From: Maridesulfovibrio bastinii DSM 16055
GTDB lineage: Bacteria; Desulfobacterota; Desulfovibrionia; Desulfovibrionales; Desulfovibrionaceae
DNA length: 64,000 nt
Reading direction: 5' to 3'
NCBI RefSeq assembly: GCF_000429985.1
Contig: NZ_AUCX01000005.1
Coordinates: 183,376 to 247,375, forward strand
Under the pieces are notes generated by a model. It was given only the letters and a program-made list of their open reading frames with translations. It did not search any database and was not told the DNA's origin. The translations under genes were made by a program, and so were the position numbers. Numbering within the stretch: position 1 is the first letter of the stretch; the number at the start of each line of letters is the position of its first letter. Of this stretch, positions 1 through 10,200 are shown piece after piece.

Positions 1-1
1 T

Positions 2-181
2 ACTAAAATAAATATTCCTTGTGAATGGTTTATAGCTGGCGGGATTAATCCTGATAATATCTGTCAGGTGCTTGAAGCTGTTGAACCTGACGGGGTTGAT
101 ATTAATTCCGGGGTTGAGGCTGAGCCCGGAATTAAAGATAAAAATAAACTTCAAACTGTATTTGAGCTGTTGAACGGATAG
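2..181 (+). CDS. trpF: phosphoribosylanthranilate isomerase, C-terminal part
   Basis: Only the last 59 codons are inside the window; the gene begins upstream. The frame reads FIAGGINPDNI and then GVDINSGVEAEPGIKD. This matches the end of TrpF, where the GGI and DxNSGVE segments form the phosphate-binding loops of the TIM barrel. TrpF isomerises N-(5-phosphoribosyl)anthranilate in tryptophan synthesis in the cytoplasm. trpB and trpA follow on the same strand, so this is the distal end of a trp operon. The 146 bp to trpB are unusually long for this operon and include a small imperfect hairpin (CTTATC/GATAAG), but nothing that looks like a terminator. Confidence 0.9.
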   Translation, partial: TKINIPCEWFIAGGINPDNICQVLEAVEPDGVDINSGVEAEPGIKDKNKLQTVFELLNG

Positions 182-327
182 TCGCTTATCGGGAACTCTT
201 CGATTGCGGAGATAAGTTTTAAGCTGTTGATTCCGGTATGCGCATAAGGCCCGGTTGGAAATTTCGGTTATCGTTCGGGCTTACTGATTTGAATAACAGG
301 AATACAAACTCAAGAGAGAATAAAAAA

Positions 328-1506
328 ATGAAGAAAGGATACTACGGTGAATTTGGCGGGCAGTTTGTGCCTGAGTTGTTGATGCCGCCTCTTCTGGAGT
401 TGGAAGAAGCTATGAAAACCATCATGAAGTCGGCAGAATTTTGTGATGAATATACAAGACTGCTGACGGATTTTATTGGCAGGCCGACCGCAATGACCCA
501 TTGCCGCAATCTGTCCCGTGAACTTGGTTTTAACTTGTGGTTGAAACGTGAAGATCTGGCCCATACCGGAGCCCATAAAATCAATAATACTGTCGGTCAG
601 GCCCTGCTGACCCAAATGATGGGCAAAACCACACTTCTTGCTGAAACAGGCGCAGGACAGCATGGCGTTGCCACCGCCTGCGCAGCTTCTCTGCTTGATC
701 TGGACTGCGAAATTTACATGGGTGCTGTTGATGTGGAGCGTCAGTCTCATAATGTAAAAAGAATGGAATTATTCGGAGCCAAGGTTGTTCCCGTTGAAAG
801 CGGAACCAAAACCCTCAAGGACGCGATCAATGCCGCTATGCGTAAATGGATAGCAGATCAGGAAACAACTCATTATTGTTTCGGAACAGCCGCCGGAGCG
901 CATCCTTTCCCACTTCTGGTGCGTGAACTGCAGAGTATTATCGGGCGTGAAGCAAAAGCTCAATTTGTAGAAAAAAATGGAAAGCTTCCTGATTATGTTG
1001 TCGCCTGTGTCGGAGGCGGCTCCAATGCCATAGGAATGTTTCATGATTTTGTTCCCGAAGAGTCTGTTAAAATCATCGGTGTCGAGGCTGGTGGAACAGG
1101 TGAACCGGGCTGCTATAATTCAGCTCCTATTTCACTTGGAACAACCGGTGTTCTGCACGGAATGAATACAAAGCTGCTACAGACTGAAGAAGGCCAGATT
1201 CTGCCTTCGCATTCAGTTTCAGCCGGTCTTGATTACCCCGGTGTCGGACCAGAGCATGTCTATCTGCATGATAGTGGAAGGGTTGAGTATGCCATTATTA
1301 ATGATGGTCAAGCCATAAATGCTTTTAAAACCATGTGCAGAAAAGAAGGAATTCTTCCTGCTCTTGAAAGTTCTCATGCTGTTGCATGGGCCCTTGAGAA
1401 CAAGGATTCCATCCCTGCCGGAAGCAATGTGCTGGTCAATCTTTCCGGTCGTGGCGACAAGGACATGGATATTTTTGAGAAATATACCGCTGAATATGGC
1501 AACTAA
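328..1506 (+). CDS. trpB: tryptophan synthase beta chain
   Basis: This subunit condenses indole and serine to tryptophan using PLP, in complex with TrpA. The 392-residue product opens with MKKGYYGEFGGQFVPE, the normal TrpB N-terminus. It carries the PLP-lysine motif HTGAHKINNT (K84) and the phosphate-binding loop GGGSNAIG. The open frame extends upstream to 238, but the ATG at 328 is preferred: it follows an AGAGAG ribosome site and starts the conserved sequence. The family length is about 390-400, so the gene is complete. Its stop lies 30 bp before the trpA start. Confidence 0.97.
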   Translation: MKKGYYGEFGGQFVPELLMPPLLELEEAMKTIMKSAEFCDEYTRLLTDFIGRPTAMTHCRNLSRELGFNLWLKREDLAHTGAHKINNTVGQALLTQMMGKTTLLAETGAGQHGVATACAASLLDLDCEIYMGAVDVERQSHNVKRMELFGAKVVPVESGTKTLKDAINAAMRKWIADQETTHYCFGTAAGAHPFPLLVRELQSIIGREAKAQFVEKNGKLPDYVVACVGGGSNAIGMFHDFVPEESVKIIGVEAGGTGEPGCYNSAPISLGTTGVLHGMNTKLLQTEEGQILPSHSVSAGLDYPGVGPEHVYLHDSGRVEYAIINDGQAINAFKTMCRKEGILPALESSHAVAWALENKDSIPAGSNVLVNLSGRGDKDMDIFEKYTAEYGN

Positions 1507-1536
1507 TTGATAAACAAAGCTATATATGGAGCTGAA

Positions 1537-2304
1537 ATGAAAGTTTCCAGACTTACAGAAAAAATAAAAGAGTCTAATGCAAAAGGGCGCACCGCTCTTG
1601 TTCCCTTTCTTCCCGGAGGATATCCCGATCTTGATAAGTTCTGGGATGAAATTATTGAACTGGATAAGAACGGAGCGGATGTAATTGAAATCGGTATGCC
1701 GTTTTCTGATCCTGTTGCAGATGGTCCTGTTGTTGAAGCTGCTTCACTGAAGAGTCTTGAAAACGGCGTAAATCTCAAGTGGATTATCTCCGGACTTAAA
1801 GGGTGTCGTGATAAAATAGATGCCGGTGTCCTGCTTATGGGCTATCTCAATCCTGTCCTGCAATACGGGATAGAGCAGTTTGCAAAAGATGCTCAGGAGG
1901 CAGGAGTTGACGGACTCATCATAGCTGATATGCCTTATGAAGAGGGCGTTGAAATTAAGAAAATTCTGGCAGAGCATGATATTTCACTCGTTCCTCTGGT
2001 CGGGCTTAATACTTCCAGAGAGAGAATGAAACTTTATGCCAAGGATGCTACAGGATTTGTATATTTTGTCTCGGTTCTTGGAACTACCGGAGATCGGGAC
2101 ACACTGCCCGAAGATGTAAAAAAAGGTCTTGAAATGGCTCAGGAGCTGTTTGATATTCCGGTCGCTCTGGGATTCGGGCTCAAACGCCCCGAGCAGCTTG
2201 TCGCTCTGGATGGACTGGTTGACGCAGCCGTTTTCGGTTCTGCTTTGATACGTCACGTTGAAGCAGGAAAATCCTGCCGTGAATTTATGGAAATCTGGAA
2301 ATAG
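1537..2304 (+). CDS. trpA: tryptophan synthase alpha chain
   Basis: TrpA cleaves indole-3-glycerol phosphate to indole and glyceraldehyde-3-phosphate and channels indole to TrpB. The 255-residue TIM barrel has the signature IEIGMPFSDPVADGP with the catalytic Asp near residue 60, the catalytic Glu segment (DVIEIG), and the phosphate loop LGFGLKRPEQ. The ATG at 1537 has GGAG five bases upstream. An in-frame TTG directly after the trpB stop would add ten poorly conserved residues and is not preferred. It is the last gene of the operon and is followed by a strong terminator. Confidence 0.97.
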   Translation: MKVSRLTEKIKESNAKGRTALVPFLPGGYPDLDKFWDEIIELDKNGADVIEIGMPFSDPVADGPVVEAASLKSLENGVNLKWIISGLKGCRDKIDAGVLLMGYLNPVLQYGIEQFAKDAQEAGVDGLIIADMPYEEGVEIKKILAEHDISLVPLVGLNTSRERMKLYAKDATGFVYFVSVLGTTGDRDTLPEDVKKGLEMAQELFDIPVALGFGLKRPEQLVALDGLVDAAVFGSALIRHVEAGKSCREFMEIWK

Positions 2305-2316
2305 TTTTCAGTAAGT

Positions 2317-2350
2317 AAAGGCCCTCTGATAAATTCAGAGGGCCTTTTTT
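2317..2350. terminator. intrinsic terminator between trpA and the sensor kinase
   Basis: AGGCCCTCTGA pairs perfectly with TCAGAGGGCCT across a five-base loop, followed by a T run on the + strand and preceded by an A-rich stretch. It should end trpA and, read the other way, may also end the convergent kinase gene. Confidence 0.9.
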
Positions 2351-3764
2351 ATTTAAGCGGAAGCTCCATTTTTATGGTGAAGCCTTCTTTTGTGTTGTGG
2401 GCTGATAATTTTCCACCGTGTATTTCAACTATTTTTTTAGCCGTTGGAAGCCCCAGTCCCGAACCCGGTGTGTCTTCTCCCTTTAGTCTGTGGAAAGGGT
2501 TGAACAGTTTACTAAGCTCACTTTCCGGTATCGGTTGGTGGGTGTTGGTTACTTCGATGTAGGCTTTGTCATGGTGATCAGCCAATTTTACACTGATAGT
2601 TCCATTTTTTTCAGTGTATTTGAATGCATTGTCCAGAAGGTTGTCCAGAAGGGTTCTTATTGCGTAGACATTGCATTTCTCCAGAATTATCTCATCCAGC
2701 TCAGGTTTTATCTTCAGCCCGGATCTTTCGGCGGTAGTCTTGTATCTTTCAATGGCTGTCAGAATAAGATTTGCTATGTTTACACGGTCTTCCATGGGCG
2801 GCTTGGTACGCATATCCATTTTGGAAAACTGGAGAATTTTTTCAACCAGAAAATCCATCCTGTCAATTTCCTCTTCCATATCATGGATATATTTATCCGA
2901 TGAAAAAATATCCCCTCTTTTATATTTTTCTTTAAGCATTTCAAGGGAAATACGCATTCTGGTCAGTGGACTTCTGATTTCGTGTGACATGTGGGCAGTA
3001 AGTTCTTTACCACCTTTAAGAAGTTTTTCGAGATTATCCGCCATATCGTTGAATGAGGCGGCAAGGGCTGCAACCTCATCCCTGCCTTTAACTTTTACTC
3101 TCTGGGAAAAATCACCTTCACCGTATCTTGAAGCGATGGATGTGAGTTTTTTCATAGGCCGTATTATACGCCTTGATACAGGGATAAGAAACAGGGCTGC
3201 GAGCAGAGTCAGCAAAACCTGTCCCCGCAGGAACCATGCTTCATCTTCAAACTGTGACCGTTTGCTGAAGGTGTGGTAGGTGAACTGATTTCTGTCCAGC
3301 GGGAGCGGAGGAAGAATGCTGTAGGTAAACTTCATTCCGTCCTCGCGTTCTTTATAAATCAGAATGTTGTCTTTTACCCACAATGGATCTTTTTGCAGCA
3401 GTCTGGATGTCTCCGGCGGGCTGCCTCTGAAAGAGGAGGCTACAACTTTGCCATCCCTGTCGGTAATCCATATTTCAGACTTGAATGATGTTGCCAGAAG
3501 TCTGAGCAGATGCTCCAGTTTTGAAGAATTTATATCCAGAACTTTCGGTAGTTCCGTGTCGGACATTCTCTGCATTTCTGCCGGGGAAGGTTTCATGGTA
3601 TCAATTGAAAGAATCTTGACCGTGTTCAGTGTGGTTGCAATTCTGTTGGCATGCGGATTACCGGTAAGACCGCTGTGAACTACCCAGATAACAATGGATT
3701 CCGAAACCATCAGCACCGCTACGAAAGCAATAAAAATTTTTATGTACAGACGGCTGACTTTCAT
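2349..3764 (-). CDS. CpxA-like membrane sensor histidine kinase
   Basis: The 471-residue kinase has a first membrane segment (about 8-30), a periplasmic domain (about 31-180), a second membrane segment (about 181-197), a HAMP domain (about 198-250), a HisKA domain with the H-box HMSHEIRSPLTRM (phosphoacceptor H261), and a HATPase domain with the N-box LLDNLLDNAFKYTE and the G-box GSGLGLPTAKK. This is the CpxA/EnvZ layout. It should autophosphorylate and pass phosphate to the regulator encoded just upstream; the genes overlap by 4 bp (ATGA), implying coupled translation. The efflux operon is transcribed away from the pair, so envelope stress or toxic compounds are plausible signals. The true ligand cannot be read from the sequence. 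Confidence 0.9.
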   Translation of the reverse strand: MKVSRLYIKIFIAFVAVLMVSESIVIWVVHSGLTGNPHANRIATTLNTVKILSIDTMKPSPAEMQRMSDTELPKVLDINSSKLEHLLRLLATSFKSEIWITDRDGKVVASSFRGSPPETSRLLQKDPLWVKDNILIYKEREDGMKFTYSILPPLPLDRNQFTYHTFSKRSQFEDEAWFLRGQVLLTLLAALFLIPVSRRIIRPMKKLTSIASRYGEGDFSQRVKVKGRDEVAALAASFNDMADNLEKLLKGGKELTAHMSHEIRSPLTRMRISLEMLKEKYKRGDIFSSDKYIHDMEEEIDRMDFLVEKILQFSKMDMRTKPPMEDRVNIANLILTAIERYKTTAERSGLKIKPELDEIILEKCNVYAIRTLLDNLLDNAFKYTEKNGTISVKLADHHDKAYIEVTNTHQPIPESELSKLFNPFHRLKGEDTPGSGLGLPTAKKIVEIHGGKLSAHNTKEGFTIKMELPLK

Positions 3765-4456
3765 TCTCCCTCCACAAACATGTAGCCGGTACCCCAGACT
3801 GTTCTAATTCTCTTTTCATGGGCCGGATAAGGTTTAAGCAGGGAGCGCAGCTTGCTTATGTGCACATCAATACTGCGGTCGAAAGCTGTAAAATCTTTGT
3901 CCCAGACCAGTGTCATCAGCTCGTCACGGGTCAGAGCTATATTTACATTCTGCATCAGGGCTTTGAAAAGTCTGAATTCTGTGTGGGAAAGTTCTATGCG
4001 GTCATCATCAATTTCCAGCAGCTGTTTGCCTGTATTGAGGGTTATTCCGCCGGAGCTTATTTTTTTCTGCGCACCGGTATTTTTGTCACCTGAACGCCGC
4101 AGAACAGCTTTTATCCTTGCGAGCAGTTCTCTTGGATTAAACGGTTTTGCGATATAATCGTCAGCACCCATTTCAAGGCCGACAATCCTGTCAGTTTCTT
4201 CACCCTTGGCGGTCAGCATTATGATGGGCGTGGGAAATTCACGCCTAATTTCATTTAAAATTTCAAACCCGTCTTTTCCGGGCATCATAACATCAAGAAT
4301 AATGATATCCGGTTCAGAATTCTTAAGGGTTTCCAAAGTGTTGTCACCATTAGGGAGGCTGCTGACGCTATAACCGTATCCTGTAAGATATTCCGTAATA
4401 AGTTCAATTAGTTTTGAGTCGTCATCAATAATCAGTACGCGTTCATCGTTTGCCAT
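3761..4456 (-). CDS. CpxR-like OmpR-family response regulator
   Basis: The 231-residue protein has a receiver domain with the acidic pocket D11-D12-D13, phosphorylation site D55 (ILDVMMPGKDG) and conserved K104 (AKPF). A C-terminal winged-helix DNA-binding domain (about 130-231) ends in the typical RTVWGTGYMF segment. It is the partner of the kinase it overlaps. The intergenic region with the efflux operon contains a perfect direct repeat of the enteric CpxR half-site, GTAAA-N5-GTAAA. Direct control of both transcription units by this regulator is therefore likely, though inferred. Confidence 0.92.
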   Translation of the reverse strand: MANDERVLIIDDDSKLIELITEYLTGYGYSVSSLPNGDNTLETLKNSEPDIIILDVMMPGKDGFEILNEIRREFPTPIIMLTAKGEETDRIVGLEMGADDYIAKPFNPRELLARIKAVLRRSGDKNTGAQKKISSGGITLNTGKQLLEIDDDRIELSHTEFRLFKALMQNVNIALTRDELMTLVWDKDFTAFDRSIDVHISKLRSLLKPYPAHEKRIRTVWGTGYMFVEGE

Positions 4457-4508
4457 GATTTATCCATTATAAGGTCAGTCGATTCTGAGGAATATTGGTT
4501 AAACGTAT

Positions 4509-4523
4509 TTTACATTTGTTTAC
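4509..4523 (-). promoter_or_regulatory. candidate CpxR-type operator (GTAAA-N5-GTAAA)
   Basis: The + strand reads TTTAC, five bases, TTTAC. The - strand is therefore GTAAA-N5-GTAAA, the published consensus of the E. coli CpxR box. It lies 53 bp upstream of the response regulator start and about 80 bp upstream of the outer-membrane factor start, so it can serve either direction. The sequence match is exact; binding is an inference from the CpxAR-like genes next to it. Confidence 0.55.
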
Positions 4524-4603
4524 ATTTTTTTTCATCACTTCAATAATATGGAGCAACATTCCATGTATAAATAACATATACAAAAGTCAGGGAGAATCAA
4601 ACA

Positions 4604-6049
4604 ATGCCGGAAAATGGAAAAAGATTTCTTTATCTAGCTCTGGTGACACTGCTTATCTGTGGTTGTTCACCTTTCAGGCCGGACAACAGAGATCTTTCCA
4701 AGATTGATTTACCGAAAACATACAGCCTTTACTCAGAAAACGGAACAACTTCGGACGAGTGGTGGAAAAACTTCGGCAGTTCCGATCTTGATATACTTGT
4801 AAAAGAAGCTCTTGAAAAAAATTTCGATATCAGAAAAGCATGGGCAAGATTGAAGCAGGCTAATGCGGCCGCTGTTCAGGCCGGAGCCGATAAACTGCCG
4901 AGCCTTAATGGAAATGCTGATTATTCTTACCGTAAAACGGGCAGTGAAAACAGTGCCTCAAAAAAAATAACTGAAACAGAAAATCATGAGCTGGGGCTGA
5001 CCGCTGCTTATGAGTTTGATTTCTGGGGTCGTGTCGAGGCTCAGGCCAAAGCCGGTGAACTTAATGCTTTTGCTTCACGGGAAGATGTTAACGCCGCGGC
5101 CATGACAGTTGCAGCTGAAGTCGTCAGCAGATGGATTGAGATACAGACCAGACGTGAAGAAATAAAAATTCTGCTTAAGCAGGTTGAAACAAACAGAACA
5201 TATCTTGATCTGCTTGAGCTGCGTTTCAGAAATTCTCTGGCCACCGCTCTTGATGTTTTTCAGCAGCGTGAACAGGTCGCCCGGATAAAGGCTAAAATTC
5301 CTCCCATAGAAGCGCGGGAGAGAACTTTAATCAACGAGCTTGCCCTGCTTCTTGGCAGACCGGCAGGAACACTTAAAGTTGCGGAAGAAAAATTGCCGGA
5401 ACTTCCTCCGAAACCGGAGTCGGGAATCCCTTCAAAGCTGCTGGCATATCGGCCTGATGTCCGTGCCGCAGGGATCAGAGTCCGTTCATCGGATTGGGAC
5501 GTTGCCGAAGCCCGCGCCAACAGGCTGCCATCTTTCACTATAAGTGCCAACAGCGCTTTTATCGGCGAACAGCTGGCCACGCTTTTCAACGGCTGGGCTA
5601 TAGGTCTTGCGGCTTCTATTACCGGACCTATTTTTGACGGTGGATACCGCTCGGCTGAAGTGGATAAATCCCGTGCGGTGGTTCAGGAACGTCTGGAAGA
5701 CTATAAGTCCGTTGTTTACACGGCCTTGAACGAAGTTGAAAACGCTATGATCAATGAAACATGGCAGGAAAAATATATCACAGCTACAGAAGATCAGCTC
5801 AAAGCTGCCCGGAATAATTTCAATGAGGCCGGTTCTCGTTACCTTCAGGGGCTTGAAGATTATCTGCCCGTATTGAGCGGTCTTTCCAGTGTTCAGGATC
5901 TTGAATTGAATCTGGCTGGAGATCGCGGTGATCTTCTGCTTTACCGGGTTGAGTTGTACCGCTCTCTTGGCGGAGGCTGGACAGAACGTCTTAAAAATCC
6001 GCTTCCTGAAACCGGGAAAAAGGCTGAATCAGCAAAGGATAAAAAGTGA
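4604..6049 (+). CDS. RND efflux outer-membrane factor (TolC/NodT-type lipoprotein)
   Basis: This is the outer-membrane channel of a tripartite pump. The 481-residue protein starts with a lipoprotein signal ending in the lipobox LLICGC (Cys at about residue 22). Two outer-membrane-efflux-protein repeats of long helices follow; EWWKNFGSSDLD and AAYEFDFWGRVEA are typical NodT-family segments. The ATG at 4604 has AGGGAG nine bases upstream. Its stop overlaps the start of the next gene. The last 30 residues are Lys/Glu/Pro rich. Substrate specificity cannot be predicted. Confidence 0.93.
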   Translation: MPENGKRFLYLALVTLLICGCSPFRPDNRDLSKIDLPKTYSLYSENGTTSDEWWKNFGSSDLDILVKEALEKNFDIRKAWARLKQANAAAVQAGADKLPSLNGNADYSYRKTGSENSASKKITETENHELGLTAAYEFDFWGRVEAQAKAGELNAFASREDVNAAAMTVAAEVVSRWIEIQTRREEIKILLKQVETNRTYLDLLELRFRNSLATALDVFQQREQVARIKAKIPPIEARERTLINELALLLGRPAGTLKVAEEKLPELPPKPESGIPSKLLAYRPDVRAAGIRVRSSDWDVAEARANRLPSFTISANSAFIGEQLATLFNGWAIGLAASITGPIFDGGYRSAEVDKSRAVVQERLEDYKSVVYTALNEVENAMINETWQEKYITATEDQLKAARNNFNEAGSRYLQGLEDYLPVLSGLSSVQDLELNLAGDRGDLLLYRVELYRSLGGGWTERLKNPLPETGKKAESAKDKK

Positions 6050-7269
6050 TGGCTAAACACCGCATGAATGAAATTATCAATATAGGTTTGAAGGCCGTTA
6101 TTCCGCTCGTCATTCTGGCTATAGCCGCGGTCGGGGCCTATACCATGATAATGACCAAGCCTGTTGCTCATAAAAAGGCACCGAAAGTTCCGGTCCCTGT
6201 TGTCGAAGTTACCTATCTAAAACCGGAAAATTCCCGGATATGGACGGAAGCCATGGGAACTGTAGAACCGGCGCGCGAGATTAATCTTGGATCGCAGGTT
6301 TCAGGTAAGATTATTTCTGTGAGCAGTTCATTTATTCCGGGCGGTTTATTCAAAAAAGGGCAGGAAATACTGCGTATCGATCCGATAGATTATGAGCTGG
6401 CGGTAAAGCAGCAGCAGGCAGTAGTCACAGAAGCTGAATATAATTTGAAAATAGAACTCGGACATCAGAAAGTAGCCGGACGTGAATGGAAGCTTCTTGG
6501 TGAAAGTACCGGTAAGGCCGGTTCCGGCAGTTCTGATCTGGCTCTTAGAAAACCCCATCTTGAAAAAGCCAGAGCTGATCTTGAATCAGCCCGCTCAAAG
6601 TTAAGGGCTGCAAACATTGATCTTTCCAGAACAAGGATAAAAGCTCCATTTTCAGCTCAGGTTGTAAGCCGCTCGGTTGATCTTGGCTCCATAGTAAGCT
6701 CTCAGCAGACCCTTGCCCATCTGGTTGGAACTGATGAAGCATGGATTCTGGCAACTGTTCCTGTAGACCGTCTGCGCCGGATAAGCTTTCCCGATAATGA
6801 AAGCGGGCTGAAAGGTTCGGATGTCGAAATTGCGGTAAATGGTGAAAATACATTTTCTGACAAACGTGGTGAGGTTGTGCGTTTGCTGCCTTCGCTGGAA
6901 GAAAAGGGACGGATGTCCAGAGTTATCATTTCTGTTGCAGACCCTTTTAATCTTGACCGGGTTAAGAATATTCCAAAACTTTTGCTCGATAGCTATGTCC
7001 GGGTAAGAATTGACAGCGGTGTACTTGAGGATGTCTATGTCATCCCCCGTGATGCTTTCAGGGATAACAATACTGTCTGGATAATGAAACCGGATAACAC
7101 GCTGGAAGTCCGCAGGGTCGATTCCGTATGGCGCGATAGCAAATATATCTATGTCAAAAAAGGACTCACCCCCGGAGAAAGACTTGTCCTTACCGATATT
7201 CCGGCACCTCTCGAAGGTATGAAACTGCGGGAATCCGAAAGCCTTGCCGCGAGGAACCATAATGGCTGA
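6049..7269 (+). CDS. RND efflux membrane-fusion (periplasmic adaptor) protein
   Basis: The adaptor links the inner-membrane pump to the outer-membrane channel. The 406-residue protein has one N-terminal membrane anchor (about residues 13-36). It then has a split lipoyl/barrel-sandwich region (EINLGSQVSGKIISV and RIKAPFSAQVVSR) around an alpha-hairpin (about 120-190), and a beta-barrel and membrane-proximal domain. The ATG at 6049 overlaps the preceding stop (GTGATGG); a GTG at 6046 is the alternative. It overlaps the pump gene by 8 bp, so the three genes form one coupled operon. Confidence 0.93.
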   Translation: MAKHRMNEIINIGLKAVIPLVILAIAAVGAYTMIMTKPVAHKKAPKVPVPVVEVTYLKPENSRIWTEAMGTVEPAREINLGSQVSGKIISVSSSFIPGGLFKKGQEILRIDPIDYELAVKQQQAVVTEAEYNLKIELGHQKVAGREWKLLGESTGKAGSGSSDLALRKPHLEKARADLESARSKLRAANIDLSRTRIKAPFSAQVVSRSVDLGSIVSSQQTLAHLVGTDEAWILATVPVDRLRRISFPDNESGLKGSDVEIAVNGENTFSDKRGEVVRLLPSLEEKGRMSRVIISVADPFNLDRVKNIPKLLLDSYVRVRIDSGVLEDVYVIPRDAFRDNNTVWIMKPDNTLEVRRVDSVWRDSKYIYVKKGLTPGERLVLTDIPAPLEGMKLRESESLAARNHNG

Positions 7270-10200
7270 TCAGTCTAAATATTCCGGAGGGCCGATTGCC
7301 TGGATGGCCGGTAATTCCGTGGCCGCAAATCTGCTGATGATTGTTTTTCTTGTCGGTGGACTGATCATGGCTTTGAATATCAAGCAGGAGGTTTTTCCTG
7401 AATTTGATACTGACACAGTCACGATATCCGTTGCTTATCCCGGTTCAAGCCCGGAAGAAGTGGAGCAGGGAATAGTACTTGCCGTTGAAGAAGCTGTCAT
7501 GGGTCTTGACGGAGTTGATGAAGTTACTTCAACCGCCAACGAAGGCTCCGGTACTGTTATGGTAGAAGCCGTGGAAGGGGCTGACCTTCAGCAGCTTTCA
7601 CAGGATATTCAGAACGAAGTTGACCGGATAACCTCTTTTCCTGAAGATTCGGAAGATCCGGTAATCAAAGTTTCTTCCCGTAAACGTCAGGTTTTGTCGC
7701 TGCTTGTTTCAGGTAATGAAAATCTGCATGTTCTGAGAAATGTTGCTGAGGAATTGCGTCAGGAGCTGATAAGCGATCCCGGTATAACTCAGGTTGAACT
7801 CCATGACGCCAACGGACTTCAGATTTCTATTGAAATACCTCAGGAAAAACTGCGGGCGTATAATCTTACTCTCCATGAAGTCGCGGACAGGCTTGCTGAT
7901 TCCGCAGTGGAGCTGCCCGGTGGCGGAGTAAAATCTTCATCCGGTGAAATTCTTGTTCGTATTAAGGAACGCAAGGATTACGCCCGTGATTTTGCAAGGG
8001 TCCCCGTTATCACCGGTGATGACGGAACCGAGCTTTATCTGGAAGATATTGCCAATGTAAAAGAGGATTTTCAGGATGAAGATTCGGTAACCCTGTTTAA
8101 CAAGAAGCCGGCTGTAAGAATTGATGTCTACAGAATTGGAGACCAGACTCCTATAACGGTATCTGAGGCTACCCATAAAAAGCTTTTGGAATTTAATAAA
8201 AGGCTCCCTGCCGGCGTGCATGTGGATGTCCGCAATGATTTATCCGATATTTTCAAGGAACGCATCGATCTGCTTTTAAGAAACGGCTATATGGGGCTGG
8301 GACTTGTTTTTATTTTTCTGGCTCTGTTTCTTGATCCGCGGCTGGCTTTCTGGGTTGCTCTGGGTATTCCCATTTCTTTTCTGGGTTCAATGGTCATCCT
8401 TCCTTATTTTGATACCAGCATCAACATGATCACAATGTTCGCCTTTATTATTTCTCTTGGTATCGTGGTTGATGATGCTATCGTTGTCGGAGAAAATGTT
8501 TATACCTACCGGCAGAAGGGGATGTCATGGAGTGATGCTGCAATACGCGGTGCAAAAGAAATATGTATGCCTGTCGTATTCAGTGTGCTCACCAATATTG
8601 TAGCTTTTATGCCGCTGTTTTTTGTTCCGGGATTTATGGGTAAGATTTTTAAAATGATTCCCATAGTTGTTATTTCTGTTTTTTCTGTTTCCCTTATTGA
8701 GAGTATTTTTATTCTTCCGGCACACCTGAGCCATACCAGCAATCGTAAACCCGGCAGACTCATGTCCGGAATAATCAGATATCAGAATCATGTTTCCAAC
8801 GGGCTGCTGACTTTTATTAATAAAGTTTACAGGCCGTTTCTTGATCGTGCAGTAAGCTGGAAATATACAACTTTTGCTGCCGGACTTGCCATTCTTATTC
8901 TTTCAGGGGCTTATGTAGCAAGTGGAAGACTGGGATTCACCCTTTTTCCGAAAATAGAATCTGATTACTCATATCTGACTTTGACCATGCCTTACGGCAC
9001 AGCAGTGGAAAAGACTGAAAAAGTACATGATATCGTAGTCAAAGCCGCCCGTGATGTTGCTGAAAAACACGGCGGGGATAAGCTGGTATCAGGAATATAT
9101 ACCAGAATAGGGGGTTCGGATGGCAGCACCAGCGGACCGCATGTGCTGCGTGTTCAGGTTTATCTTACAAAATCTGATGTAAGGCCCATTTCAACGGATC
9201 AGTTTACCAGTGAATGGCGCAGGGCGGTTGGTGATATACCCGGCGTTAAAACCATGCTTTTTGAATCGGATCGTGGCGGTCCGGGACACGGCGCTTCATT
9301 GGAAATTGAACTCAGCCATTCTGATGTTAAAACTTTAGAAGAAGCAGCGGAAGAACTTGCTGCGGCCCTGTCTTTCTACCCAAAAGTCAAGGATATTGAT
9401 TCAGGATATACACCGGGAAAAAGGCAGCTTGATTTTGAAATTCTGCCTGAGGGACTAAGTCTGGGACTTACTCCTAAAATGGTTGCGTCACAGGTACGTG
9501 CCGCATACTACGGTGCGGAAGTTCTGCGCCAGCAGCGTGGCCGTAATGAGGTCAAGGTCATGGTTCGCCTTCCTGAGAAAGAGCGTGCTCTTGAGTATAA
9601 TCTTGAAGAAATGATGATCCGCACTCCTGATGGCAGATTCGTACCGCTGCGGCAGGTTGTAAAAATTAAATACGGCCGTTCATACACCATAATAAACAGG
9701 CGTAACGGGCGCAGGATTGTTACTGTAAGCGGGGATGTCACTCCCAGAAAAGAAACATCTCAGGTTATGGCTTCCGTCACCAAAGATATAATGCCGGAGC
9801 TTGTGTCCCGCTATCCGGGGTTGACCTATAGTTTTGAAGGCAAACAGGCTGACCTTAAAGACAGTGTGAACAGTCTGATTCAAGGACTGTTTATGGCAAT
9901 GCTGGTTATATATGCTTTGCTGGCAATTCCATTTAAAAGCTATTTTCAGCCGCTGATTATTATGGTCAGTATTCCTTTTGGAATAGTCGGAGCTGTTATC
10001 GGGCATGCTCTTTTAGGCTATAGTCTGAGCCTGATGTCCATGTTCGGAATTGTTGCCCTGAGTGGAGTGGTGGTCAACGATTCACTGGTTCTTATCGATA
10101 CGGCCAACGTCCTGAGACGCAAGGGCCATTGCGCCCATGATGCGGTGCTTAATGCCGGAGCATCAAGATTCAGGCCCATCATGCTTACAACTGTAACTAC

